Program-made: the position numbers and the translations under genes
Notes under the pieces: model-generated
Database searches by the model: none
Told to the model about the DNA's origin: nothing
Seen by the model: the letters and a program-made list of their open reading frames with translations, nothing else
Shown: in pieces, positions 33,467-41,714 of the stretch
Position numbering within the stretch: the stretch's first letter is position 1
Layout: each line of letters begins with the position of its first letter
Assembly (NCBI RefSeq): GCF_002159735.1
Contig: NZ_NFJF01000003.1
Location: 124,001 to 188,000, forward strand
Direction of reading: 5' to 3'
Source: Olsenella sp. An270
Lineage (GTDB): Bacteria; Actinomycetota; Coriobacteriia; Coriobacteriales; Atopobiaceae
Length of the DNA stretch: 64,000 nucleotides

Positions 33467-34408
33467 ATGACGCGTCAGCGCATCCTTTCGCTCGCGGGCG
33501 CCCTCCTGGTGGCGGGCGGTCTCGCGGGCTGCTCGATCGGCCCTGTCAACCTGGACGACTTCGTCGGGACCGCCTCCGTGGCGGAGGCCCGCGAGGCGCG
33601 TCGCGCGGAGCTCGCCCCCGTGGTGGCGGACTCGGCGCTCAAGCAGGCCGGCACGCTCACGGTGGGCATCCCCGCCACGCAGACCGCGCCGCTCGCCATC
33701 ACCGCCGCCGACGGCTCGCAGTCCGGCATCGACGTCGGCATGGCCTACGCGCTCGCCGACGAGCTGGGCCTCTCGTCGGTCGCCTTCGTCTCGGTCGACG
33801 ACGTCGAGGGCGCCCTCGCCGACACCTGTGACGTCGTGATGGGCGTCGAGCCCGACGAGGCCGGCTCGGCCGCCGTGGTGGGCGGCTACGCCCAGACGGC
33901 GACGGGCCTCTTCACCCGTGACGACGTGACCGCGCCGATCGACGCCTCCGCGCTCTCGGGCGCGACGCTCGGCGTCCAGGAGGGGTCGGTCTCCGCCGTC
34001 GCGATCGACGAGTTCGACCTCGGCGTCACGCGCACGCCCGTGACCAACCTCAACGAGGCGTTCGAGGCCCTCGAGGAGGGCTCCGTCCAGTACGTGGCCT
34101 GCGACGCCTACGCGGGGGCCTACCTCGCCGCCGCCTACACCGACATCTCGTTCGCCGGCGTCTTCGAGGTCCCCACGATGGTGGGCGTCGCCGTGAGCGT
34201 CCCCGAGCTCCAGTCCGCCGTGCAGACGGCCCTCGAGGCCGTGCAGACCAACGGCGTCGCCGACATCGCCCGCGCCCGCTGGGTGGGCGACCTGCCCTCC
34301 CTCACGACGGAGAGCGTGATCACCGGGCTCGTCGAGCACGTGGACGAGCCGGCGCCCGAGGACGCCGACGCCGTGGAGGCAACCGGTGCGGAGACGCCCG
34401 CCGAGTAG
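33467..34408 (+). CDS. Orphan family-3 solute-binding lipoprotein
   Basis: The 313-residue protein has a lipoprotein signal ending LAGC (Cys22) and a periplasmic-binding fold of the amino-acid type (LTVGIPATQTAPLAI, then SGIDVGMAYALADELGL, and a second lobe with GATLGVQEGSVSAVAIDEF). No permease or ATPase gene is adjacent, so it may feed a transporter elsewhere or act as a sensor. ATG at 33467 follows GAGAAGAGGTC. It lies between the structured RNA and hpf, so it may be part of the same transcript. Confidence 0.88.
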   Translation: MTRQRILSLAGALLVAGGLAGCSIGPVNLDDFVGTASVAEAREARRAELAPVVADSALKQAGTLTVGIPATQTAPLAITAADGSQSGIDVGMAYALADELGLSSVAFVSVDDVEGALADTCDVVMGVEPDEAGSAAVVGGYAQTATGLFTRDDVTAPIDASALSGATLGVQEGSVSAVAIDEFDLGVTRTPVTNLNEAFEALEEGSVQYVACDAYAGAYLAAAYTDISFAGVFEVPTMVGVAVSVPELQSAVQTALEAVQTNGVADIARARWVGDLPSLTTESVITGLVEHVDEPAPEDADAVEATGAETPAE

Positions 34409-34417
34409 GTCTGCCCG

Positions 34418-34452
34418 CTCGGGGCCGTCGCGTGACGCGGTCGGCGCCCGAG
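34418..34452 (+). terminator. Possible hairpin terminator after the binding lipoprotein
   Basis: CTCGGGGCCG (34418-34427) pairs with CGGCGCCCGAG (34442-34452) with a bulge. There is no T-run, so it may only stabilise the 3' end. Confidence 0.35.
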
Positions 34453-34524
34453 TGGGTATGAGTGTCCTAGGGCCGGGGAGGGCACCTCGATTCCCCGGCG
34501 CGTCCCAACCGTAAGGAGGTTCGC

Positions 34525-35118
34525 ATGGTGGACATCAAGATCTCGGGCCGCAAGGTCGGCGTCTCCGACTCGCTGCGCGAGCATGTGGAGGAGAAGGTGG
34601 GCAACGCCCTCAAGGTGTTTGACATCAAGCCCATGACCTGCGACGTGGTTCTCCGCGTCGACAAGAACCCCTCCAACCCCGAGCGCAAGGCCTGCGAGGT
34701 CACCGTCTTCGTCCGCGACAACGTCGTGCGTGTGGTGGCCAGCTCCGACGACATGTTCGCCGCGATCGACGAGGCGGCCGAGAAGGTCACCCGGCAGCTC
34801 CGCAAGTACAAGACGCGCGTGATCGACCGCCGTCAGCGCATGCAGCAGGCCAAGGCGGGCACGGTCACCCAGGAGGACCTCGCCGCCCTCATCGAGCCCG
34901 GCCCCGACGAGACCGAGGACGACCAGCTCGTCCGCGAGAAGTACATCGACCTCGTGCCCATGACCGAGGAGGAGGCGCTCGTCCAGACCGACCTCATCGG
35001 CCACGACTTCTACGTCTTCACCAACGCCACCACGGGTCTGGTCAACGTCATCTACCACCGCAAGAACGGCGGGTACGGCATCATCAAGCCCAAGATCGAG
35101 GAAGAGAATGAGCAGTAG
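34525..35118 (+). CDS. hpf: Ribosome hibernation promoting factor, long form
   Basis: The 197-residue protein has the N-terminal RaiA/YfiA domain (VDIKISGRKVGVSDSLREHVEEKV to about residue 100), a linker, and the C-terminal dimerisation domain of long HPFs (VREKYIDLVPMTEEEALVQ then HDFYVFTNATTGLVNVIYHRK). Long HPF dimerises stalled 70S ribosomes into 100S particles in stationary phase. A perfect AAGGAGGTTCGC site precedes the ATG. It overlaps degV by 11 bases. Confidence 0.96.
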   Translation: MVDIKISGRKVGVSDSLREHVEEKVGNALKVFDIKPMTCDVVLRVDKNPSNPERKACEVTVFVRDNVVRVVASSDDMFAAIDEAAEKVTRQLRKYKTRVIDRRQRMQQAKAGTVTQEDLAALIEPGPDETEDDQLVREKYIDLVPMTEEEALVQTDLIGHDFYVFTNATTGLVNVIYHRKNGGYGIIKPKIEEENEQ

Positions 35119-36163
35119 CCAGGATACCGAGAACAGCATGAGCACCGGCGCCGCGCTCGAGGCGGGCGCCGACAACGCCCAGGCGTCGCAGGAGGCTGCG
35201 CGCCTGGGCCGCGCCTATCACAGAAAGTCCAACGTCAGGATCATCGTCGACTCCTGCGCGGACTTTGCGCCCGAGGTCGCCGAGGCCCTGGGCGTGGAGA
35301 TCGTGAGCTTCACGTACGTCATGAGCGGCCAGGAGTACGCCGACGACCTGTGGCAGACCATGACGGCGAAGGAGTTCTACGACCGCATGCGCGCCGGCGA
35401 GGTCGCCACCACCTCGGCGGTGACCCCCGGCCGCTACCTCGAGGTCTTCGAGCGCGCCGCGGAGGAGGGGACGCCGACGGTCTACCTGGCCTTCACGCGC
35501 GGCCTCTCCTCGAGCGTGGACGCCGCCCGCACGGCGGCCGACATGGTGCGCGAGAGCCACCCCGACTTCGAGATTCACGTCATCGACAACGTCTGCCCGT
35601 CCGCCGCGGCCGAGCTCCTCGCCATCGAGGCGGTCCGGCAGGCGGCCAACGGCCTCACCGCCGCGGAGCTCGCCGCCTGGGCCGAGGAGGCGCGCTACTA
35701 CATCCACGGCTACTTCACGCTGGAGTCCTTCGACGCCCTCGCGCGCGGCGGGCGCATCCCGCCGGCGGCGGCCACGGTGGGCGGCAAGCTCGACATCAAG
35801 CCCGAGCTCTCCTACGACACCAACGGGGCCCTCACGCTGAGGGGCATGTGCCGCGGCCGCAAGAAGGCCCTGCGCGCCATCATCGCCGACTTCAAGGCAA
35901 ACTACCTCGGCGCCGAGGGCGGCGACGAGAAGCTCCCCGTGGCCATCGTCTCGGCCGACGCCGAGAAGGACGCGCGCTGGCTCGCCGACCAGGTGAGGCG
36001 CGAGCCCGGCTGCGAGGACGTGCCCGTCATCTACAGCTCCGTGGGCCCGGTCATCGGCGCCCACGTGGGCCCGGGCATGGTCGCCCTGCTCTTCTGGGGC
36101 AAGGACCGCCGCGAGAGCCTCTCGTTCACCGACCGCCTCGCCCGCAAGGTCCGCGGCCAGTAG
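35108..36163 (+). CDS. DegV-family fatty-acid-binding protein
   Basis: The 351-residue protein matches DegV/FakB: NVRIIVDSCADFAPEVAEAL, then TTSAVTPGRYLEVFE, the long-chain-binding FTRGLSSSVDAA region, VIDNVCPSAAAELL and the C-terminal GPVIGAHVGPGMVALLFWG. FakB proteins present fatty acids to the FakA kinase, which is not in this window. An N-terminal extension of about 40 residues precedes the domain. The ATG at 35108 lies inside hpf (11-base overlap) after GAGGAAG. Confidence 0.92.
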   Translation: MSSSQDTENSMSTGAALEAGADNAQASQEAARLGRAYHRKSNVRIIVDSCADFAPEVAEALGVEIVSFTYVMSGQEYADDLWQTMTAKEFYDRMRAGEVATTSAVTPGRYLEVFERAAEEGTPTVYLAFTRGLSSSVDAARTAADMVRESHPDFEIHVIDNVCPSAAAELLAIEAVRQAANGLTAAELAAWAEEARYYIHGYFTLESFDALARGGRIPPAAATVGGKLDIKPELSYDTNGALTLRGMCRGRKKALRAIIADFKANYLGAEGGDEKLPVAIVSADAEKDARWLADQVRREPGCEDVPVIYSSVGPVIGAHVGPGMVALLFWGKDRRESLSFTDRLARKVRGQ

Positions 36164-36236
36164 TCACCAACGGCGGGTGCGACGGCGGGCCCCGGCTCGC
36201 CCGTCGCGCCCGCCGCGCATGCAGAAAGGAAGTCCC

Positions 36237-37289
36237 TTGCAGATCAACAACGTCGCCTTCATCGGCACCGGCATCATGGGCGAGCGCATCGCCGGCCACC
36301 TCATGGACGCCGGCTACAAGCTGACCGTCCACAACCGCACGCGCGAGAAGGCCGAGGGCCTCGTCGCGCGCGGCGCCCGCTGGGCGGACAGCCCCGCCGA
36401 GGCCGCGGCAGACGCCGACGTCGTCTTCACGATGGTGGGCTATCCCACCGACGTCGAGGACGTCTACCTCGCCACCGACGGCCTCATCCGCGCCGCCAAG
36501 AGGGGTGCCTGGCTCATCGACCTCACCACGAGCTCCCCGCAGCTCGCCCGCGACATCCACGACGCCGCCGAGGTCGAGGACAAGCACGCCTTCGACTGCC
36601 CGGTCACGGGCGGCGAGCAGGGCGCGATCGACGGCACCCTCACGCTGATCATCGGCGCGGCCGAGAAGGACGTGGCTCCGGTGATGCCGCTGCTCGAGTG
36701 CTTCTCGTCCAAGCGCTTCTTCTTCGACCAGCCGGGCGGCGGCCAGACGGCCAAGCTCTGCAACCAGGTGAGCCTCGCCTCCTGCATGGTGGGCTACGCG
36801 GACGCCCTCGCCCTCGCCGAGCAGTCGGGCATCGACGCCGAGAAGGTCCTCGAGGTCATGGCGTCCGGCACCGGCGGCTCCGGCGCGTCCAGGACGCTCG
36901 CCCCCAAGTCGCTCGCCGGTGACTACAAGCCGGGGTTCCTTGCCGAGCATCTGCGCAAGGACATCGCGCTCGCGCTCCAGCGCTCCGAGGACCTCGACAT
37001 CACGCTCCCCGGCGCCGAGACCGCCTTCACCCTCTTCGACATGCTCTGCCAGATCGGTGGCTCGCGCATGGGCACGCAGGCGCTCACCCTGCTCTACCAG
37101 GAGGAGGGCACCTGCGCCGCCGCCGGCCTCGACTGGTCGCTGCTCGAGCAGGGTGACGAGGGCGACGACCACGAGTGCTGCTGCGGCCACGACCACGGCG
37201 ACGGCGAGCACGAGTGCTGCGGCGGCCACGGCCACCATCACGGCGAGGGCCACGAGTGCCACTGCCACGACGGGGAGGGCGCAGAGTGA
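36237..37289 (+). CDS. NAD(P)-dependent 3-hydroxyisobutyrate dehydrogenase-family protein with His/Cys-rich tail
   Basis: The 350-residue protein has the Rossmann motif FIGTGIMGERIAGHL, the substrate motif DCPVTGGEQGAIDGTL and GGGQTAKLCNQ with the catalytic lysine of beta-hydroxyacid dehydrogenases. The last 40 residues are exceptional: clusters such as HECCCGHDHGDGEHECC and HGHHHGEGHECHCH, a likely nickel or zinc store or sensor absent from ordinary members. The start is taken as TTG at 36237 because AAAGGAAG sits at ideal spacing; an ATG at 36219 would place that site inside the gene. Its stop overlaps the next gene (GTGA). Confidence 0.87.
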   Translation: MQINNVAFIGTGIMGERIAGHLMDAGYKLTVHNRTREKAEGLVARGARWADSPAEAAADADVVFTMVGYPTDVEDVYLATDGLIRAAKRGAWLIDLTTSSPQLARDIHDAAEVEDKHAFDCPVTGGEQGAIDGTLTLIIGAAEKDVAPVMPLLECFSSKRFFFDQPGGGQTAKLCNQVSLASCMVGYADALALAEQSGIDAEKVLEVMASGTGGSGASRTLAPKSLAGDYKPGFLAEHLRKDIALALQRSEDLDITLPGAETAFTLFDMLCQIGGSRMGTQALTLLYQEEGTCAAAGLDWSLLEQGDEGDDHECCCGHDHGDGEHECCGGHGHHHGEGHECHCHDGEGAE

Positions 37290-37717
37290 CCGACGGCTTT
37301 GCGGGCGCCATATTCGCCCTGATGTTCCTCCTCTTCGGGACCGTCACGGGCGTGGGCGTGGGCGAGCGCCTCGTCGGCCGCTGCGTGACGAAGCGCGAGT
37401 ACGTGATCGCGAACGTCATCGCGCTGCTCGTGGGGGCGGTCGCGTGCGCCGTGGTCATGCTCACGCCGTTCCCGGTGCTCGTGGTGCTCGTCATCGGGCT
37501 CGTGGGCGGCACGGTCGCCGGGCTCAAGCTGGGCTTCAACGAGTCCGTGGGCCCCTGGAAGGCGCACGACCGCTACTTCCGCGTCAACAAGGACCAGCTG
37601 CGCCGCTCCGAGGACGGCGAGCGCGCCGAGGCCGTGCGCCGCGCGCGCCGCGACGGCACGCCCGAGCCCGAGCTCATGAGCGTCGTCGACGACAAGAACG
37701 ACAAGAAGAAGAAATGA
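37286..37717 (+). CDS. Small membrane protein of unknown function
   Basis: The 143-residue protein has three hydrophobic segments in the first 90 residues (GAIFALMFLLFGTVTGVGVG, VIANVIALLVGAVACAVVML, VLVVLVIGLVGGTVAGLKLG) and a charged cytoplasmic tail ending NDKKKK. No family is recognised. The start is a GTG at 37286 overlapping the stop of the dehydrogenase gene with the metal-binding tail, suggesting coupled expression. A role in metal handling is possible only by association. Confidence 0.7.
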   Translation: MTDGFAGAIFALMFLLFGTVTGVGVGERLVGRCVTKREYVIANVIALLVGAVACAVVMLTPFPVLVVLVIGLVGGTVAGLKLGFNESVGPWKAHDRYFRVNKDQLRRSEDGERAEAVRRARRDGTPEPELMSVVDDKNDKKKK

Positions 37718-37751
37718 CGCGGCGGACCGCCCGCGCGTCATGAGGAGATGC

Positions 37752-38534
37752 ATGAACACGACTGACAACCCGCAGAGCTCCATCGCGGTGCTCATAGACT
37801 TCGAGAACCTCGCCCTGGGAACGGGGCGGCGCAAGCGCAACGGCCACCAGGAGCCGGGGCCGCTGCCCGACGTCAAGCTCATCCTCGAGCGCCTGGTCGA
37901 CAAGGGCCGCATCACCGCCAAGCGCGCCTACTGCGACTGGCAGCGCTTCGAGACGGCCGTGACGCCCCTGCACGAGCTGGGGATCGAGCTCATCGAGATC
38001 CCGGACCGTGCCTACACGGGCAAGAACTCCGCCGACATCCGCCTCGCGGTCGACGCGATGGAGATCTGCCTCACGAAGGACCACATCGACACCTTTGCCA
38101 TCCTCTCCGGCGACTCGGACTTCTCGCCGCTCGTCTCCAAGCTCAAGGAGTTTGGCAAGACGGTCATCGGCGTGGGCATGAAGGACGCCACCAGCTCGCT
38201 GCTCACCGAGGTCTGCGACGAGTTCATCTTCTACGAGGACATCACGCGCGGCCCGGGCATCCCGGACTTCTCGTCCAAGGTCCCCAAGGACAAGCAGGAC
38301 TGCTACCAGCTGCTCTTCGAGACGATCGACGCCCTCCAGCGCGAGAGCGACTCCTTCATCCTTGCCTCGCGCCTCAAGGACACGATGAAGAGGAAGCGCC
38401 CGCAGTTCTCCGAGTCCAGTTACGGGTATCGTTCGTTCACGGCGCTTCTCCGCGAGGCGGCGAAGCTCGGCTTCATTGAGATTCACCAGGACCCCAAGAG
38501 CGGCACCGCCGTGGTCGACGGGTTCTGCGAGTAG
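37752..38534 (+). CDS. NYN-domain (LabA/DUF88-like) RNase-like protein with OST-HTH/LOTUS domain
   Basis: Residues 10-160 match the NYN PIN-like nuclease fold: AVLIDFENLAL (Asp16), the ADIRLAVDAMEI segment and ILSGDSDFSPLVSKLKEFGK supply the acidic metal-binding residues. The C-terminal part (SSYGYRSFTALLREAAKLGFIEI) matches the OST-HTH/LOTUS RNA-binding domain. Such proteins are thought to degrade or process RNA. ATG at 37752 is preferred because GAGGAG precedes it. It is followed by a HEAT-like gene 20 bases later. Confidence 0.9.
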   Translation: MNTTDNPQSSIAVLIDFENLALGTGRRKRNGHQEPGPLPDVKLILERLVDKGRITAKRAYCDWQRFETAVTPLHELGIELIEIPDRAYTGKNSADIRLAVDAMEICLTKDHIDTFAILSGDSDFSPLVSKLKEFGKTVIGVGMKDATSSLLTEVCDEFIFYEDITRGPGIPDFSSKVPKDKQDCYQLLFETIDALQRESDSFILASRLKDTMKRKRPQFSESSYGYRSFTALLREAAKLGFIEIHQDPKSGTAVVDGFCE

Positions 38535-38554
38535 CGAGAAAGGAACCGACCAAC

Positions 38555-39118
38555 ATGGCAGACGTTGACGACACGCAGGTATCGGGCCTCATCGAGGAGC
38601 TCTCCGGCGCGAGCCGCCGCAGGCGCCAGGAGGTGGCCCACCAGCTCTCCATCGCGGCCAAGGCGCATCCCGACCTCATGCTCGCGCACGTCGACGCCCT
38701 CGTCGACGCCCTCTACCGCCCCGAGGCGCAGACGCGCTGGGAGGTGCTCGACGCCCTCTCGGCCATCGTCGACGTGAGCGCCGATGCCGTGGCGGAGGCC
38801 TACGACGGCGCGGAGGCCTCGCTCTTCGACGACGGATCGGCTACGGTCCGCCTGTCGGCGTTCGTCTTCCTGTGCCGCTTCGGGGCGAGCTCGCCGGAGC
38901 GCTCCGACCAGGTCTGGCCGCTGCTCGACGAGGCGATCCAGTGCTACCACGGCGACGCCGAGTACCGCGACATGCTGGCGGCCCTTCTCGGCCTCGCGCG
39001 CGGCGCGGCGTCGGACGCCACCAAGGACGCCCTCGCGGCGCGCGTGCGCTTTGACGCCGAGAGCGGCTCGGGCTACATCAAGACCTTCTCGGCCGAGATC
39101 CTTCAAGCTCTCGAGTAG
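38555..39118 (+). CDS. HEAT-repeat-like helical protein
   Basis: The 187-residue protein appears all-helical with repeating helix pairs (RRRQEVAHQLSIAAKAHPDLMLAHVDALVDALY; QTRWEVLDALSAIVD; ATVRLSAFVFLCRFGA), the pattern of HEAT/armadillo-type proteins. No catalytic motif or signal is seen. A GAGAAAGGA site precedes the ATG. It likely forms an operon with the NYN nuclease-like gene; a protein-binding adaptor function is inferred. Confidence 0.7.
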   Translation: MADVDDTQVSGLIEELSGASRRRRQEVAHQLSIAAKAHPDLMLAHVDALVDALYRPEAQTRWEVLDALSAIVDVSADAVAEAYDGAEASLFDDGSATVRLSAFVFLCRFGASSPERSDQVWPLLDEAIQCYHGDAEYRDMLAALLGLARGAASDATKDALAARVRFDAESGSGYIKTFSAEILQALE

Positions 39119-39202
39119 GTTTGTGAGGTTGCCGGGATCGCGCCCTCCCGACGATAGAATCGGCGGGGAGGCACGAGCCGCACCGGACGCGATGGGGGAG
39201 TC

Positions 39203-40090
39203 ATGAGCCAGGACGAGAGGGACGTCGAGAAGGGCATCGAGGGGGACGCCGTGGGCACGAGGCGCGAGCTGCCGACCGCGGCCTGGGTCGTCATCGCGGT
39301 CGTCGCGCTCGCCATAGGCGTGGCCGCCGGGCACTTCCTGCTCGGCGGGGCGGGGACGATCTCCCTGAACGGCCGCACGACGCTCTCCGCCGGCGAGCTG
39401 GACAGCACAGTCGCCACCTACACCGTGGACGGCAGGACCGTGAGCGTGACGGCCCGGGAGGTCCTCGAGGAGTCGAGCGGCGACGCGGAGCTCACCGCCA
39501 ACGAGGACGGGACCTACGACGTCCCCTCCGCGAGTGACGTCCTCACCTACGCCCAGAACCAGATCATCCTCGCCGACGCCGACGCGCGCGGCCTCACCGC
39601 CACCGACGACGAGGTGGACGAGTTCGTCTCGACTAACCTCGGCACCGACCTCGCGACGCTGGCAACGAGCTGGGGCATCGACGAGGACGCCGCGCGCTCG
39701 GTCGTCGCTGACGCCGTGACCATGCGCAAGCTCCAGGACGAGGTCGCCACGACCGAGCTCCCCGAGCAGCCCACCGCCCCGTCGGAGCCCGCCGAGGGCG
39801 CGGAGGACGAGCCCACCGCCGAGTACGCGCAGTACGTGATCGGCCTGCTCGGCGACGAGTGGGACGCCGACGCCAACGACTGGGCCCGCACGGACGGCAC
39901 CTACTACGCCACGCTCTCCGGGTACGAGATCTCAAACGACGCGGCGACCTACGCCGCCGCGAGCGCCGCCTACAGCGTCGCGTCGAGCGTCTACGAGGAG
40001 GCCTACAACCAGGTCTCCGAGGAGCTCTCCGCCTACACCGACGCCCTGCTCTCCAAGGCGACCATCCAAATCGGCTCGCTCGCGGAGTAG
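39203..40090 (+). CDS. Membrane-anchored, SurA/PrsA-N-like protein of unknown function
   Basis: The 295-residue protein has one transmembrane helix (about 27-50, AAWVVIAVVALAIGVAAGHFLLG) and an extracytoplasmic part. A region with NQIILADADARGLTATDDEVDEFV resembles the helical N-terminal domain of SurA/PrsA chaperones, with a Pro/Glu linker and a Tyr/Ala-rich C-terminal helix. A peptidyl-prolyl isomerase domain is not evident. A TAGAAT hexamer at 39155 is a possible -10. It is followed four bases later by the TudS-PNP fusion. Confidence 0.65.
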   Translation: MSQDERDVEKGIEGDAVGTRRELPTAAWVVIAVVALAIGVAAGHFLLGGAGTISLNGRTTLSAGELDSTVATYTVDGRTVSVTAREVLEESSGDAELTANEDGTYDVPSASDVLTYAQNQIILADADARGLTATDDEVDEFVSTNLGTDLATLATSWGIDEDAARSVVADAVTMRKLQDEVATTELPEQPTAPSEPAEGAEDEPTAEYAQYVIGLLGDEWDADANDWARTDGTYYATLSGYEISNDAATYAAASAAYSVASSVYEEAYNQVSEELSAYTDALLSKATIQIGSLAE

Positions 40091-40094
40091 GGCC

Positions 40095-41285
40095 ATGCGC
40101 GTCGCGATCAGCGCCTGCCTGCTCGGGGCCCCCGTCCGCTACGACGGGGGCTCCAAGCCTGTCTCCGAGGTCCTCGAGCTGGCCGAGAAGGTCGACGTCG
40201 TGCGCGTCTGTCCCGAGACAGCGTCGGGCCTGCCCGTGCCGCGACCGCCCGCGGAGCAGCTGGGCGGGCGCGTCCTTCTCGCCGACGGTCGCGACGTGAC
40301 CGTCGAGTTCTCCCTGGGGGCCGAGCGCTGCATGGACGTCGTCCGCCGCCCACCGGTCTCGTTGGCCGTGCTCAAGGCAAAGAGCCCCTCCTGCGGCGTC
40401 GGCCTCGTCTACGATGGGACGTATTCCGGAAGGCTCGTCGCGGGCCAGGGCGTCTTCGCCGAGCGGCTCGAGAGGGAGGGGATCTGCGTGGTCACCGAGG
40501 AAACCGTGCGGGCGTGCAAGCCGAGCGTGGAGCATCCCGTCGCCATCGTGCTGGGAAGCGGCCTCGGGCACCTGGGGAGCCTCGTGCGCCCGGTGCGTCG
40601 CATCGACTATCGTGACATCGAGGGGTTCCCGCTCTCGGCGCGCCCCGTGGCCGGGCACAGCTTCGAGGCCACGGTCGGCACGATCGACGACGTTCCCGTG
40701 GTGGTCTACCCCGGTCGCATCCACCTCTACCAGGGCTACTCCGCCGCCGAGGTGACCGCGCTCGTGCGCCATGCGCATCACCTGGGCTGCCGTGACATCG
40801 TCTTTGCCTGCGCGACGGGCGCGGTCCCGGGCAACGCCGGCGTGGGCCTGGGCATCCTCACCGACCAGATTAACCTCACCGGGCGCAACCCGCTCGCCGA
40901 GTGGGACGGCCTGCGCGACGTGGAGAGCCCGTTCGTGGACATGAACGAGGCGTACTCCCCGTACCTTCGCTCGATTGCGCGCGGTGTTGCCGACGACCTG
41001 GACATCCACGTTGACGAGGGCGTCTACGCGGGCGTCCTCGGTCCCTGCTTCGAGACCCCCGCGGAGGTCTCCGCCCTGCGCAAGCTGGGTGTGTCCTACG
41101 TGGGCATGTCCACCGTGAACGAGGTCATCATGGCCAAGGCGCTGGGGATGCACGTCCTGGGCCTCACGCTCGCGGCCAACGAGTCCGGCGCGCCGGCGGT
41201 GACCCACGAGACGGTCCTGGAGGCGGCGAGCCACTACGCCGAGGACTTCGAGCGCCTCGTCCGCGGCGTCCTGCACCTGCTGTAG
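40095..41285 (+). CDS. DUF523 (TudS-like thiouracil desulfidase) fused to purine nucleoside phosphorylase
   Basis: The 396-residue protein has two domains. Residues 1-142 match DUF523/TudS with its three conserved cysteines: SACLLG (Cys8), VCPE (Cys39) and SPSCG (Cys100), the set that holds an oxygen-sensitive [4Fe-4S] cluster for removing sulfur from thiolated pyrimidines. Residues about 147-396 match trimeric purine nucleoside phosphorylase: IVLGSGLGHLG, GHSFEATVG, YPGRIHLYQGYS, PCFETPAEVSAL and VGMSTVNEVIMA. The fusion suggests salvage of thiolated nucleosides or bases. I know DUF523 alone or fused to DUF1722, so this pairing is notable. ATG at 40095 directly follows the upstream gene. Confidence 0.9.
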   Translation: MRVAISACLLGAPVRYDGGSKPVSEVLELAEKVDVVRVCPETASGLPVPRPPAEQLGGRVLLADGRDVTVEFSLGAERCMDVVRRPPVSLAVLKAKSPSCGVGLVYDGTYSGRLVAGQGVFAERLEREGICVVTEETVRACKPSVEHPVAIVLGSGLGHLGSLVRPVRRIDYRDIEGFPLSARPVAGHSFEATVGTIDDVPVVVYPGRIHLYQGYSAAEVTALVRHAHHLGCRDIVFACATGAVPGNAGVGLGILTDQINLTGRNPLAEWDGLRDVESPFVDMNEAYSPYLRSIARGVADDLDIHVDEGVYAGVLGPCFETPAEVSALRKLGVSYVGMSTVNEVIMAKALGMHVLGLTLAANESGAPAVTHETVLEAASHYAEDFERLVRGVLHLL

Positions 41286-41311
41286 CGCGTCCTTCTCGCC
41301 CCGCTCTTCTG

Positions 41312-41359
41312 CAAATGTGCCGACTTGGCAGGGATTTCTCTGCCAAGTCGGCACATTTG
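41312..41359. repeat. Element F: perfect 20-bp inverted repeat
   Basis: CAAATGTGCCGACTTGGCAG (41312-41331) is exactly inverted at 41340-41359 with an 8-base loop. Each arm also contains a TGCC...GGCA sub-palindrome. It lies 27 bases after the fusion gene and 26 bases before the -35 of tRNA-Thr. The hairpin could terminate transcription, but there is no T-run, and the perfect arms resemble the other symmetric elements here. Confidence 0.8.
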
Positions 41360-41384
41360 AGGACACTACGACCAAAAACACGGC

Positions 41385-41413
41385 TTGCGCGGCGAACGCT
41401 CTTCTCGTATAGT
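41385..41413 (+). promoter_or_regulatory. Promoter of tRNA-Thr
   Basis: TTGCGC (41385-41390), a 17-bp spacer and TATAGT (41408-41413), with the tRNA starting 17 bases later. This is one of the few promoters here with both hexamers recognisable. Confidence 0.75.
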
Positions 41414-41429
41414 GAGTTACCGCTGATGT

Positions 41430-41505
41430 GCCAGCTTAGCTCAGTTGGTAGAGCACCGCTCTCGTAAAGCGGGGGTCACCAGTTCGAGTCTGGTAGCTGG
41501 CTCCA
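41430..41505 (+). tRNA. tRNA-Thr (anticodon CGT)
   Basis: A full cloverleaf can be drawn: acceptor GCCAGCT/AGCTGGC, D arm with GCTC..GAGC, anticodon stem CCGCT/AGCGG around loop CTCGTAA (anticodon CGT at 41463-41465), and T arm ACCAG-TTCGAGT-CTGGT. The CCA end is encoded at 41503-41505 after discriminator T. It decodes ACG threonine codons. The hairpin at 41517-41544 terminates the transcript. Confidence 0.97.
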
Positions 41506-41516
41506 GCCAAAACTTC

Positions 41517-41548
41517 GAGCCGTCGGGCGTCCGCCCGGCGGCTCTTCT
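41517..41548 (+). terminator. Terminator after tRNA-Thr
   Basis: GAGCCGTCGGGCG pairs with CGCCCGGCGGCTC-like sequence (loop TCCG region around 41529), followed by TTCTCGT. Positioned 12 bases after the tRNA. Confidence 0.75.
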
Positions 41549-41562
41549 CGTCTCGCGACCAA

Positions 41563-41670
41563 TGTAAGGGCTTTGTAAGCTGGCCCTCGGAACGCGCGCC
41601 GTGGGCACTTCTCGGCCTTGCGCACGGCCTGTTTACGCTATCCTTATCGAGCGTTTACAAAGCTGTGACA
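41563..41670 (+). promoter_or_regulatory. Pho-box-like operators upstream of the phosphate transporter
   Basis: Four hexamers spaced exactly 11 bp apart read TTTACG (41632), CTTATC (41643), TTTACA (41654) and GTGACA (41665), matching the TTYAYA-N5-TTYAYA pattern bound by PhoP/PhoB-type response regulators. A further inverted pair, TGTAAG at 41563 and 41574, also 11 bp apart, lies upstream. This indicates induction of the transporter by phosphate limitation. Confidence 0.75.
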
Positions 41671-41714
41671 ATTGGCCGACCCCCCCGGCGGCCGAGAAGG
41701 AAGCGAGTTCGCCC

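Noticed and set aside
33274-33831. Open frame overlapping the structured RNA and the binding lipoprotein
   Set aside because: Arg/Gly-rich shadow product without start signals; the lipoprotein frame is clear and the RNA stem explains the upstream part.
41312-41359. Intrinsic terminator
   Set aside because: The hairpin is perfect but has no T-run on either side, so it is listed as a repeat instead; a terminator role is not excluded.
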